Source: Linnemannia schmuckeri (Eukaryota > Mortierellomycota > Mortierellomycetes > Mortierellales > Mortierellaceae). From it: DNA of 64,000 bases. Each line of letters starts with the position of its first letter. Positions within the stretch are counted from its first letter, which is position 1. This document shows positions 30,442 through 40,500 of the stretch, one piece after another. The notes beneath the pieces are model-generated. The model searched no databases and was not told where the DNA came from. It saw only the letters and a program-made list of their open reading frames with translations. Made by a program: the position numbers and the translations under genes. The stretch covers positions 1 through 64,000 of the forward strand of contig JANATG010000005.1 of assembly GCA_029449235.1 (NCBI GenBank), given 5' to 3'.

Positions 30442-31625
30442 TGGTAGCAAAGGTTCACAATTCCACCAACAAGACCCCAGAACACTCAGCACAACCCCCA
30501 GAACACCCAGCACAAACCCCAAACTCCTCCAGCTCTCCAGAAACCTCACCTAGCACCTCCTCCATCCCCTCACCCTGTCTTCCACCCATCAACACGTATT
30601 TTATCACTGACTTTTTATCGGAACTCACCATCATGACCGACGACAACCTCGCCACCATCATTGAACTTGACACAACCTCCAAACCCGCCAAGTACGACGG
30701 CACTCGCGATGGCTTCAAATGCCTCGCCTGGCTGAATGAGGTGCAACGCTACTTTACCATGAAGAACGTACCCGATAGAAAACGCACCATCCATGCCGTC
30801 AACCTCCTCAACCAAACCTCTCTCCTCTGGTGGGAATCACTTAACATCGACGACACCTGCGAGTACTCCACCTTTACAACCCTGTTCAAGAAGGCATACA
30901 TGCCTGATGGATTTCTCGAGCAAGTTCGCGGCCTTCTTCTCAATGCCAAGCTTACCACCAACCTAGCCGAGTACCTTACCCGCATCCGCCTCTACATGAA
31001 CATCTTGCTCGCGGAAGATCCCACTGGTCGCGTGTTTCTCGAAGCCACCGTCAGAGTTGTTTTTCTCCAAGGCTGCCCCGACGATCTGAGACAGCTGCTT
31101 CAGACCGATCAGGTATCTAACCCCAACAACACCTTTTTTGATATGTGTTCCAAGGCTGAAGGATTTGACACCATCTATGCTTTTGGCCCCAAAGGAGCCA
31201 CAAAGGGTATGTTTGCCAAGGCTATGAATAGCATGCGCTCACACACTCCAACCACCAGCTCAAACCCAGCACCCCCAGCTTTTGACCCAATGGCAATGGA
31301 AATCGATAACATCAGCCTCGACCCCACCACCCGCGCCCTTATGGCCTCGGTCCAGTCCCTTACCATTGCCGTCCATGCCATGACAACCCAATTCAACAAT
31401 CAACAATCCCAACCACGCCTTGCCCGCCTTACCGACGATGAAAAGAAATATCTGCAGGATAACAACGGATGCTTCAAGTGCCGTCGAATCAACGCCGGAC
31501 ACTACTCTTGGGACTGTGGAAAAAACCGCAACATCAACCGCTCACCCAGGGCCCAGACCGTCAACAATATTGCTAATGTGGGCAATCTCCCAACAGACCA
31601 GTCGGGAAATGCCCCCAGCAACTAG
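30441..31625 (+). CDS. Family B Gag, orphan copy (B4)
   Basis: Intact 394-aa Gag whose pol is replaced by a family A LTR starting two bases after the stop codon. Same junction and same variant set (QDNNG, SPRA) as the inverted copy at 11611-12795. One change, NEVQRY for KEVQRY. Confidence 0.92.
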   Translation: MVAKVHNSTNKTPEHSAQPPEHPAQTPNSSSSPETSPSTSSIPSPCLPPINTYFITDFLSELTIMTDDNLATIIELDTTSKPAKYDGTRDGFKCLAWLNEVQRYFTMKNVPDRKRTIHAVNLLNQTSLLWWESLNIDDTCEYSTFTTLFKKAYMPDGFLEQVRGLLLNAKLTTNLAEYLTRIRLYMNILLAEDPTGRVFLEATVRVVFLQGCPDDLRQLLQTDQVSNPNNTFFDMCSKAEGFDTIYAFGPKGATKGMFAKAMNSMRSHTPTTSSNPAPPAFDPMAMEIDNISLDPTTRALMASVQSLTIAVHAMTTQFNNQQSQPRLARLTDDEKKYLQDNNGCFKCRRINAGHYSWDCGKNRNINRSPRAQTVNNIANVGNLPTDQSGNAPSN

Positions 31626-31627
31626 GT

Positions 31628-31830
31628 TGCAACATATTAGGTTTAAAGTCCACCTTAGTTAGTCATTTCTCATCACTCTTATTCACCTCTGACTCTTCTA
31701 TGATACTAGACCTAGAAACCTAGTTACTCCCTTGTATATATAGATGTACCATAGTAATAACATCAATCATCACTGCTTCAATCCTCGTCTCTTGTCCCTG
31801 CTTTCACTGGTCCTACCTTCTGCTGTTGCA
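31628..31830 (+). repeat. Family A 5' LTR of A3
   Basis: 203 bp, TGCAACATATT to CTGCTGTTGCA. A TATA-like TATATATAGATG is near the middle. Confidence 0.95.
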
Positions 31831-31991
31831 TGGTAGCAAAGGTTCCCTCGATTCACTGCCTCAAGTCACCCCTCACTGGTTTTCTCTTTTTACGTCACTG
31901 TTTCTCTCTTTGTTAAACTTTTCATATAATTTTTTTTTTCTGCATCACACTGGCCTTCTTCGATCTCTCCTCCTACTTCTCTCAGCTCACC

Positions 31992-33011
31992 ATGTCCAAC
32001 GACACCACTCCCGCCCCCAACTTTCGTTACCCCCATCCTAAACCCTTTACCAATGTCCGTGATGGATTTGCCATTATGGAGTTTATTGATGGAATGGAGT
32101 TATTCTTCGAAGGTGCTCACATTCCCCCTGCAGATCAAATTCACACCACTCTTGCTTTTGCTGGCGCGAAGGTGATCGCGTGGTGGCGTCTGCAGTCTCC
32201 TCAATTTGTCAACCCCCTCTCCTTTTCACAATTTGCAGAGCTTCTTAAAAAGGAATACAGCCCCGCTAATTTCAAAGATCACCTTATCCACCTTGTTATG
32301 TCAATGGGCATGACAGGTAAATTCACATACGACAACGCCTCCGACTATATCACTCTAGCGCGGCAGTACCATCTCCTCCTTACCGGCTACTATCCTACCC
32401 CCCAGCATCCCGCCATGGAGGATATGCTTCGCTCCGCCTTTCTTCATGGTCTTCCCTCCCTCCTTCGACAAATGGTTGAGGTTACAATGACCCACCGTGC
32501 CCTCCCTCTCAACGATCTCTTTGCCATGACAGAACGACACGCCGAAACCCTCACCAACAACTCAACGAATTTCAGCAACCTCCTCTCTGCTAGTGTCACG
32601 GCCAACGCCATCCGCGACCCCAATGCGATGGAGATAGACAACATTAACATTCAACTTAACAACATCAACCGCCAACTCAGCAACATGACCCGCAACTTCA
32701 ACAACCGAGGCAATAATAACAACAATAACGGCTTCCGCAATAACAACAACAATAACAACGGCCCTCGTAACAACTTCAACAATAACAATGGTAACCCCCC
32801 TCCCTTAACCCCTCAGGAGTGCGATTGGTGCAAAAACAACAATGCTTGCCGTCGCTGCCGCCAAATTGGACATTTTGCAGCCGACTGTCACATCTACGGC
32901 AACAACAATAGCAACAGTGGCAATAATAACAATCGTCAAGGCCGATGGGTCTTTCAAGTAGCTGTGGGCGATTCCCCCGAGTCGGGAAAAGCCTCCGACG
33001 ATCAGGCTTAG
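31992..33011 (+). CDS. Family A Gag (A3)
   Basis: Intact 339 aa. Differs from A1 and A2 by Arg to Cys just before the zinc knuckle (QECDWCKNN). Slip site GGGAAAA at 32984-32990, seven codons before the stop. Confidence 0.93.
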   Translation: MSNDTTPAPNFRYPHPKPFTNVRDGFAIMEFIDGMELFFEGAHIPPADQIHTTLAFAGAKVIAWWRLQSPQFVNPLSFSQFAELLKKEYSPANFKDHLIHLVMSMGMTGKFTYDNASDYITLARQYHLLLTGYYPTPQHPAMEDMLRSAFLHGLPSLLRQMVEVTMTHRALPLNDLFAMTERHAETLTNNSTNFSNLLSASVTANAIRDPNAMEIDNINIQLNNINRQLSNMTRNFNNRGNNNNNNGFRNNNNNNNGPRNNFNNNNGNPPPLTPQECDWCKNNNACRRCRQIGHFAADCHIYGNNNSNSGNNNNRQGRWVFQVAVGDSPESGKASDDQA

Positions 33012-36000
33012 TCCAGGACTTGGTTGTCGACATTTTCTCCCTTCCTCCTCTGGACAAAGGGAGTGTCTCTCTATCAGAGTTAAGTTACAAGAATAAAAAC
33101 TCTGCTATCAAAAACACTCCTCCCTCTACACCTTGTACTCGCACCATCACATCCATATCTGATAGCCCTCACACTCCCTCCTTCTTTCCCCCTCCACCCT
33201 CCCACTTTGGCTCATCCACCCCCACCTCGCCTCGCACCCCCTCCTCACCTATCATTGATTTGACCTCCACTGTCCCCAACACTCACTCCACCTCGGTACC
33301 CTCGAATGATGAGTTGCAACTCACCGACGACGTATCTGATACCTCGTCTGTTGGTCTGAGCCCATCAGAAGAAGTGGACCTGGACCCACTCTCATCTCCT
33401 GCTGCTATAGACCAACCTATGTCCAAGCGCAGGGCCAAGCGCTTGCGATACAAGTCTGTCCGCCTACATGCATTCACTGTCGATCAAGCCTCCCGTACTC
33501 TTCTGTCATTTGTCGGTAATGTGGCTGGTGCCCCTGCTCGAATTTTAATCGATTGTGGTGCGGAGGGCAATGTGATCGCTTCTTCTTTTTGCAAAAAACA
33601 CTCTCTCCCACGCAACCCTGGTCCCTCCATCCCCATCATTCTTCCTGACGGCTCCTCCTCCCTCTGCTCATCCACCTCCACCTTTTTCATCAACCGCGAC
33701 AACTACACCGACACTCTCGATGCACTCATTTACCCCCTCTCCAACTACGACCTCATTCTTGGAAAACCTTGGCTTACATCCACCAATCCTCTCATCAACT
33801 GGCGCAACAACGACCTTCACTTTACTCACAATGGCAACACTGTCCTCTGGCGATGCCGCGGCTCCGACGCTAACTCCATCACCATCCGCTCCAAAGGCAA
33901 ACTTCTCTCTCATCTTCACTTCCACTCACTCGCTTCTCAACCCGGCAACTCCGTCTACCTCGCCCTTGTTAAAATCGCTAAAAAGTCAAACAGCAACAAC
34001 AACAATGACAAAGACAAACCAACCTCACCACCCCTCTCACCAGAAATACATACTATCGTCCATAAGGAGTTTCCCGACGTCTTTCCTTCTTCCCTCCCCT
34101 CTGGTCTCCCTCCTGATAGGGGCGATGCTATGAAGATCAAAACCGATCCGACTGCTGACCCTCCCTTTCGCCCTGTTATTCGTCTTTCGATTGCTGAATT
34201 GGATGAACTAAGGAAGCAACTCGATGACTTACTGGGCAAAGGCTTTATCAAACCCTCTACTTCTCCCTATGGTGCACCGGTGCTATTTGTCAAAAAGAAA
34301 GATGGTTCCTTGCGTATGTGTGTGGACTATAGAGGCCTTAATCGCATTACAAAGAAGAATCGCCACCCCCTCCCCCGCATCGATGAGCTTATCGACCGCT
34401 TCAGAGGTGCCCGCTACTTTACAAAACTGGATCTACTCTCTGGTTATCATCAACAACGTATTGCTGAGGAGGACACCCACAAAACAGCGTTTAGGTGTCG
34501 CTATGGTCATTTTGAGTTTAACGTGGTCCCTTTTGGGTTAACAAATGCACCGGCGTCCTTTTCTAATATGATGCTACGAGTATTAGACCCTGTCCTCGAC
34601 AAGTGGGTTGTTGTCTACCTCGACGACATCCTCATCTACTCCCGCACCAAAGCCGAGCACCTACAACACCTTCGGTCTGTCCTGACGCTCCTCCGCAAGC
34701 ACGGTCTCTATGCCAAATTGAGCAAATGCTCTTTTATGCAAGAACAAACCGAGTTTCTTGGCCACGTCATCTCCAAGGACGGCATCCATACAAGCGCCGG
34801 TCTCGTCCGTGCCATTCGTGAATGGCCCCGACCTCAAAAGCAGAAGGATGTTCAGCAATTCGTTGGCCTTGCACAGTTTTACCATCAGTATATCGCTAAC
34901 TTCGCGGAAATCGCTCTACCATTGACCGCTCTCCTAGGTGAAGGCACTCCTTTTTCTTGGTCTCAGGAACAGGAAGTAGCGTTTACAACTCTCAAGGAGG
35001 CGATCAGTAAAGCACCCGTGCTTAGAATCTTCGACCCTGACCTACTCACCACCGTCGAAACTGATGCCTCTGGATTTGCCCTCGGTGCTGTCCTCTTTCA
35101 GACCGACGAGCATGGAGTATCACGCCCCGTCGCCTTCACCTCCCGCAAACTTAACTCGGCCGAGCGCAACTACCCAACCCATGAGCAGGAATTACTTGCT
35201 GTTGTCCACGCGCTCAAGACCTGGAGATTCTACTTGGATGGCTCTCATTTTATTGTTTACACCGACCATGCCACCCTCCAACACTTCCCTACACAACCCA
35301 AGCTCACACGTCGCCAGGCTCGGTGGATGGAGCTGTTGCAGGAATATAACTTCACGTTCAAGTATAAGAAGGGCGCCGATAATATTGTCCCGGATGCCCT
35401 GTCTCGCCGACCAGATCATCGAGAGTTGAATACCCTCTCAGTACAGATTGACCCCGGGCTCCGGCAGCGCCTGGTAGATGGCTATGAAACGGACCCTCGT
35501 CTTAAGCCGATCTACGAAAGCTGCCTGCAGGGAAGCCCACCAAAAAATTATTTTCTTATTAATGGTGTTCTTTGTGTGCAACGCAATGATCTCTTTCTGG
35601 TTTGCATCCCTGCTAACTCCGATCTCCGTCTTTCCCTTTTACATGATGCCCATGACTCTGCTATAGCTGGTCATTTTGGTTTTGAAAAGACTTACGGTCA
35701 TCTCCGGTCGCGATTCTTCTGGCCCACCATGGCCAAGGACGCACAAGAGTACATCCGCACTTGCGAGTCATGTCAACGGAATAAGCCCAGCAACCAGCTC
35801 CCTGCTGGCCTCCTACAACCACTACCCATCCCAGATCGACCATGGCAGACGGTGACAATGGATTTTATCGGCCCGTTACCCAAGACACCTCGAGGATTCG
35901 ACTCTGTTACGGTATTCGTGGACAAACTCTCAAAGCAGACCCACTTCGTCGCCAGCCATACCTCTGATACCGCCTCACAGGTTGCAAGAATTTTTTTTGA

Positions 36001-36925
36001 CAACGTCTTCCGCCTCCACGGTCTCCCTACCACCATTGTCTCCGACAGGGATGCCAAGTTCACTAGCCGCTTCTGGATGGAGCTAAGTCGCCTGCTGGAT
36101 GTTCACCTTGCAATGTCAACAGCATTCCACCCCCAGACAGACGGTCAGACCGAGCGCGCCAACCGCACCCTTATCACCATGCTCCGCTCCTTTGTCGACC
36201 AACGTCAATCCAACTGGGATCTTCTCCTCCCTGCGGCAGAGTTTGCTGTCAACAACGCTATCAACACCTCCTCAGGCGTTACACCATTTTTTTTCAACAC
36301 TGGCAACCATCCCAATGTCCCCATGTCCCTGCTGACCCCATCCCCCGGTCCTAATCCCGCGGTCAACAACTTTGTACGATCACAGAGCGAAGCTCTCATT
36401 CTGGCCAAGGAAGCCCTTGCTGCTGCTCAGGAGCGACAAGTTACCGCCGCAGACACCCGTCGCCGCGACCATGACTTCAAGATTGGCGATCAGGTCCTTC
36501 TCAACCTCGAGAACATCACTCTTCCCGCTGACCGTACCCGCACTTCACAAAAGCTCCTCGCTCGTTTTGCTGGTCCCCACTCCATTGTTGAACAGTTGTC
36601 TTCGGTTTCCTTCCGCCTTGACCTGCCTCCCACTATGAAGATCCATCCAGTTTTTCACGTCGACCGACTCCGCCACTACTACCCATCACCCCCAGCACTC
36701 GGATCGCGAACACCAGCACGACCACCACCAGAGATCGTCGAGGATGAGGAAGAGTATGAGGTCGAAGGAATAGCGGAGCACAGGATTAACAATAGGCGGC
36801 GTGAGTACCTTGTTCAGTGGCAAGGTTTCCCGCAAGAAGACTGGACATGGGAACCTGAGGATCACTTGGCTCACTGCAAGACGATCCTCAATAAGTACAA
36901 GCATGACCATGGCCTTAAGAGATAG
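32984..36925 (+). CDS. Family A Pol polyprotein (A3)
   Basis: The -1 frame is entered at GGGAAAA (gag codons TCG GGA AAA). About 1310 residues: Ser/Pro-rich linker, protease with DCGAEGN, reverse transcriptase (PFGLTNAP, YLDDILIYS), RNase H (ETDASGFALG, TDHATLQHF), integrase (HDAHDSAIAGHFG with CESCQRN; TMDFIGPLP, SDRDAKF, TDGQTERAN) and C-terminal chromodomain (YEVEGIAEHR to WEPEDHLAHC). The only visible oddity is KIKTDP where A1 and B have KIETDP. The sole uninterrupted family A Pol here. Confidence 0.95.
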   Translation, partial: GKSLRRSGLVQDLVVDIFSLPPLDKGSVSLSELSYKNKNSAIKNTPPSTPCTRTITSISDSPHTPSFFPPPPSHFGSSTPTSPRTPSSPIIDLTSTVPNTHSTSVPSNDELQLTDDVSDTSSVGLSPSEEVDLDPLSSPAAIDQPMSKRRAKRLRYKSVRLHAFTVDQASRTLLSFVGNVAGAPARILIDCGAEGNVIASSFCKKHSLPRNPGPSIPIILPDGSSSLCSSTSTFFINRDNYTDTLDALIYPLSNYDLILGKPWLTSTNPLINWRNNDLHFTHNGNTVLWRCRGSDANSITIRSKGKLLSHLHFHSLASQPGNSVYLALVKIAKKSNSNNNNDKDKPTSPPLSPEIHTIVHKEFPDVFPSSLPSGLPPDRGDAMKIKTDPTADPPFRPVIRLSIAELDELRKQLDDLLGKGFIKPSTSPYGAPVLFVKKKDGSLRMCVDYRGLNRITKKNRHPLPRIDELIDRFRGARYFTKLDLLSGYHQQRIAEEDTHKTAFRCRYGHFEFNVVPFGLTNAPASFSNMMLRVLDPVLDKWVVVYLDDILIYSRTKAEHLQHLRSVLTLLRKHGLYAKLSKCSFMQEQTEFLGHVISKDGIHTSAGLVRAIREWPRPQKQKDVQQFVGLAQFYHQYIANFAEIALPLTALLGEGTPFSWSQEQEVAFTTLKEAISKAPVLRIFDPDLLTTVETDASGFALGAVLFQTDEHGVSRPVAFTSRKLNSAERNYPTHEQELLAVVHALKTWRFYLDGSHFIVYTDHATLQHFPTQPKLTRRQARWMELLQEYNFTFKYKKGADNIVPDALSRRPDHRELNTLSVQIDPGLRQRLVDGYETDPRLKPIYESCLQGSPPKNYFLINGVLCVQRNDLFLVCIPANSDLRLSLLHDAHDSAIAGHFGFEKTYGHLRSRFFWPTMAKDAQEYIRTCESCQRNKPSNQLPAGLLQPLPIPDRPWQTVTMDFIGPLPKTPRGFDSVTVFVDKLSKQTHFVASHTSDTASQVARIFFDNVFRLHGLPTTIVSDRDAKFTSRFWMELSRLLDVHLAMSTAFHPQTDGQTERANRTLITMLRSFVDQRQSNWDLLLPAAEFAVNNAINTSSGVTPFFFNTGNHPNVPMSLLTPSPGPNPAVNNFVRSQSEALILAKEALAAAQERQVTAADTRRRDHDFKIGDQVLLNLENITLPADRTRTSQKLLARFAGPHSIVEQLSSVSFRLDLPPTMKIHPVFHVDRLRHYYPSPPALGSRTPARPPPEIVEDEEEYEVEGIAEHRINNRRREYLVQWQGFPQEDWTWEPEDHLAHCKTILNKYKHDHGLKR

Positions 36926-36949
36926 GATTTTTTTTTTAAGAGGGGAAGG

Positions 36950-37152
36950 TGCAACATATTAGGTTTAAAGTCCACCTTAGTTAGTCATTTCTCATCACTC
37001 TTATTCACCTCTGACTCTTCTATGATACTAGACCTAGAAACCTAGTTACTCCCTTGTATATATAGATGTACCATAGTAATAACATCAATCATCACTGCTT
37101 CAATCCTCGTCTCTTGTCCCTGCTTTCACTGGTCCTACCTTCTGCTGTTGCA
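36950..37152 (+). repeat. Family A 3' LTR of A3
   Basis: 203 bp, same sequence as 31628-31830, followed by GATTC of family C. Confidence 0.95.
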
Positions 37153-38486
37153 GATTCCACCTGCTCGAAGCCCATTACAAACACTACTCCTTTCCGCAAC
37201 AACCGATTCAACGGCTCCGCCAGCTTCGCATACACCCAGATGAACCGACGGTAGTATCCAGTTAATCCCAAGAACGCCCTCACCTGCCCTTTAGAGTCCA
37301 TGATCACGAAGTTGAGGACCTTCTCAACTTTGTCGGGCATGACCTGGATTCCATCTCGTCCAACAATATGTCCCGTGAATTCAACTTTGTCGTATCCGAA
37401 ATGGAGCTTGGAGGCCTTGTATTTAACGCCACCTTTCCTAGCTGCGGCAAATGTCCGACCCAAACCATCCAAATGTTCGTCCCATTCCATGTCTCTGTTA
37501 CAGACGTCGTCCATGTATGCGTTCAACACAGTACCGATCAGGTTGCCGTAGACCTTCTGGACAAAACGACTGAACGTGTGTGGTGCATTCTTGAGACCAA
37601 ACGGCATGACGGTGTAAGCATAAGTTCCGAACGGTGTCCTAAAGCCTAGATACTTGCGATGCTCCTTCTTTACTCCAATGACGTAGTAGCCTTGAAACCC
37701 ATCCAGACTGGAATAGTAACGGTGACCGGCCAGCTCATCTAGAATATGCTCGATGTTCGGAAGAGGCCAACTCTCTCTCTCAGTGACCTTGTTCAGACCG
37801 ACATAGGCGACACACTTTCTAATGCTCCCATCCTTTTTCGACGCCAGGGACAATGGCGCGCACCACTCGGACTCCATCTCAACGATCTTGCCTGTAGCTA
37901 GCTCCTCTGAAATACTCTTCTTGAGAAACTCCATCTCCTTGGGCGAGTATCGCGGCGACCATCCAACGTATACCGGCTTCGATCCAGGAGCGACATTGAC
38001 CTCGTGCTCTAAGACGGTGGTGACCTCCAATTCCTGCATGTCCATTGTAAACCGGTCTCTGTTCCGTTCCAAAAGCTCAATCATCTGTACCCGTTTCTCC
38101 ATCTCCAATGCGGGATTGATGTCGACTACTACATCTCCGACCTTGAAATGCGGCAACTCAGGCGACTCCACAGGAGATGACACCGGCGACTCCTTGCTCT
38201 GCAGGTTAATAGTCTCCACAGACCTTGCCTTGATCGATATGTCTGACAGCTCGAAGGACCGTACTCGCATGGCTCGAAACCCTTCTTTGGTGTCTCCTGC
38301 AGACTCATCCGATTCATACTCCTCGTCCGAATCCTCATCGCTATAATCGTCGTCAGAGTACTCCTCAGATCCACTGGTGTCGCTGTACGGTTCGTCACTC
38401 GCGCCTAAATAAACATTGACTCCGTTCTTGCGGACATAATATCGCTTTCCTCCACTGAAGGCGGCCCTGGCTCCAACGAAAGCTAG
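37153..38486 (-). CDS. Family C Pol, N-terminal part (linker and reverse transcriptase)
   Basis: Same frame as gag, directly after the in-frame UGA at 38489-38487. Starts LAFVGARAAF, then a strongly acidic Ser/Asp/Glu linker, then reverse transcriptase with VMPFGLKNAP and YMDD. Stops being family C at 37153, where the nested block begins, and resumes at 23166. The first ATG in this frame is at 38270, so expression as a separate protein is also possible. Confidence 0.9.
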
Positions 38487-40430
38487 TCAGTCGTCCCCGA
38501 GGAGAAAATCGTATGAGCGCTTGCAGTCGATCACGCCCATATCCATCTGTCCACCGAACCCTTGGACATAGAACTTGATGGGTCCAGTTGATCCTGCAAG
38601 GTTGTCAAATCGGCCATCTGCCAGCAGGATACCGCGGTTGGCTGGCTTGAGTTCGAGTCCGAGGTCCTGTGCTACATGGAGTCCCATCATCGTCCTATCA
38701 TTGCCTGGGTCGATAATAGCATTCGGATAACTACGACCATTGACTCTGACAGTGGTCACATCTCCTAGCGCCTTTTTCGAGACTGCAATACCCCGATTGG
38801 CCACAGTTATTGATGGTGGCACAACCTGCACAGGGTTGCTCTTGGCTTTCGCCTTCTTTCGCCTCTCCCGGCTGTTGGCATACACGCGGCTGACTGCTGC
38901 CTTAAGCTGCGACGGCATTCGGCCTCCATGCTTCGAGATAGTGGCAACGTCGAAGGTAAGGTTCTCAATACTGGATACAAAAACTGGATCCGGTTCAACT
39001 TTCTGTCTGGGCCTTCTCTTCCTCACGACACCCTCGCCAGTCGCCTCCTCTGTCACTGGCTCTATCGTGACTACTCCGACGGGTCCACGTCTTCCTCCGT
39101 CGCTGCTCTCAATCTGCCCAATTCCTGCGGCTTCGATTAAGGTTCCAGAAACAGGTTCTTCCTCCTCCCAATCCATGGCTCGGTCGACGGTTTTTGATTT
39201 TGCCGGGCTCACACCTTTCTTAACCTTAGGTCCTACTGGCAGGCTCGATCGTTCTTGTCGTCGCTTTTGATCAACCCCACCCATACTACGTGTCGTCCTC
39301 TGCGCGGCCCAGGCATGGTCGATTTCAATGCTTTGTACTCTCATTGAGTTTTGTGGGGCTACGGGAATACTGTTGGGGCCTGTCGCTGGGGTGGTGGAAT
39401 TGTTGGGGCAAAGTCGAGCAACATGTCCTTTTTCATGGCAGTGATAACACTCAACAGCAGGGCATTGGTTGGCGTAATGGCCTTCTCCCTGGCACTTATG
39501 GCATACCCTGGGCCCGGTGGTGGTGACAGTAATGCTGGGTTGCACGACTTGGCGGCTGGCTGGCGTCTCAATGGCGTCACCTCGGATGTGCTGAGCAAAC
39601 CTAGTATGGCCAAAAACCTTGCGAGCAACGGCTACTGGAAGCCGAGCAATGGTGCGGGCGACTCGCCCAGCTGGGGTCTGGTCTTCCAACGATGCCAAAC
39701 TCCAGGACTCAAACATCTTGACCATCTCATCGACTTCTGCTGTCAGCGTTTCGGGCTCGAAGTCCTTCCTAAAGGCTTGGAACTCTGCGGCAGGGATCTT
39801 GGTACCAGCAATCTCAATCGCTCCAATGGTAGGCCTGGGTGTAAGTCTCTCAGCTTCCTTGCGGATCTTGTCCTCATAAGTCTCTTCCTCATATTGGTTG
39901 TGGCGGCAGTACTTGGCAAGTGCGGTGTAGGTCTTCGCTAAGGTCAACTCGGGGTCTTGGTTCTTGACCTTGAAGGGGTGTCCAGGCTTTAGTCCTCGAC
40001 AGAACGCGATACTGAAAGTCGCCTCGGCATCATCGGTCAGCTTATACGGGGTAGCATCGGGTTTGGGCGTCAACAGTAGCAGCTTGATATTAGCTTTCAT
40101 CCTCGCAATGTACCGGTCTGTCAACTCTCCGGTCTTCTGGCTGATGCTCATGATCTCAGCATAGGTGCTGGCGCTCGACCTTGTTCTGGCTATCTCCGCT
40201 CGAAAGTCAGTGGAGAACTTGTCCTTACTACCATCAGTGGCGAATTCCAACGTCCATCTCTCCACCCATCCTTTCGCCATACCAGTCGTCTTGAGCCTCG
40301 CTACTCGATGATACGGAAGTTGGGTGATATCGGCAACCTGGTATACGTCCGCGAGCCAGCTCTCCACATCCATGTCTTGAGCATTCGTCCATGTTTCGAG
40401 GTTGTCGAGGTAAAAGGCCGGGTTTGTCAT
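38487..40430 (-). CDS. Family C Gag plus protease
   Basis: 647 aa from ATG at 40430 to UGA at 38489-38487. N-terminal capsid-like region, then two canonical zinc knuckles (CHKCQGEGHYANQC and CYHCHEKGHVARLC), a basic linker, and a retropepsin-like domain with IIDPGNDRT in place of the usual D[ST]G and ending YDFLLGDD. The stop falls where related proteases have the Trp of LGxDWL. Confidence 0.9.
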   Translation of the reverse strand: MTNPAFYLDNLETWTNAQDMDVESWLADVYQVADITQLPYHRVARLKTTGMAKGWVERWTLEFATDGSKDKFSTDFRAEIARTRSSASTYAEIMSISQKTGELTDRYIARMKANIKLLLLTPKPDATPYKLTDDAEATFSIAFCRGLKPGHPFKVKNQDPELTLAKTYTALAKYCRHNQYEEETYEDKIRKEAERLTPRPTIGAIEIAGTKIPAAEFQAFRKDFEPETLTAEVDEMVKMFESWSLASLEDQTPAGRVARTIARLPVAVARKVFGHTRFAQHIRGDAIETPASRQVVQPSITVTTTGPRVCHKCQGEGHYANQCPAVECYHCHEKGHVARLCPNNSTTPATGPNSIPVAPQNSMRVQSIEIDHAWAAQRTTRSMGGVDQKRRQERSSLPVGPKVKKGVSPAKSKTVDRAMDWEEEEPVSGTLIEAAGIGQIESSDGGRRGPVGVVTIEPVTEEATGEGVVRKRRPRQKVEPDPVFVSSIENLTFDVATISKHGGRMPSQLKAAVSRVYANSRERRKKAKAKSNPVQVVPPSITVANRGIAVSKKALGDVTTVRVNGRSYPNAIIDPGNDRTMMGLHVAQDLGLELKPANRGILLADGRFDNLAGSTGPIKFYVQGFGGQMDMGVIDCKRSYDFLLGDD

Positions 40431-40475
40431 TTTGTTCTTGCTGTTGTTGTCGTAGAGGTTTGTACCAATTGCTGG

Positions 40476-40493
40476 CCCCTGCGTAGATCACCA
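40476..40493 (-). other. Primer-binding site of family C
   Basis: TGGTGATCTACGCAGGGG starts seven bases after the 5' LTR on the minus strand. It begins with the TGG expected opposite a tRNA CCA end and differs from the PBS of families A and B. The tRNA was not identified. Confidence 0.6.
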
Positions 40494-40500
40494 AAATAAT

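Larger units (their letters stand above)
31628..37152 (+). mobile_element. Ty3/gypsy family A copy 3 (A3), full length
   Basis: 5525 bp with 203-bp LTRs (31628-31830 and 36950-37152) that read as identical, PBS TGGTAGCAAAGG at 31831, gag, pol and polypurine tract AAGAGGGGAAGG at 36938-36949. The flanks do not match (TAGGT against GATTC): the right flank pairs instead with the LTR at 23167. The two ends therefore come from different insertion events joined by recombination. Confidence 0.94.

Noticed and set aside
37092..37152. C-terminal tail of a family C Pol frame (SATAEGRTSES)
   Set aside because: These residues come from reading the family A LTR backwards; true family C sequence ends at 37153 and resumes at 23166.
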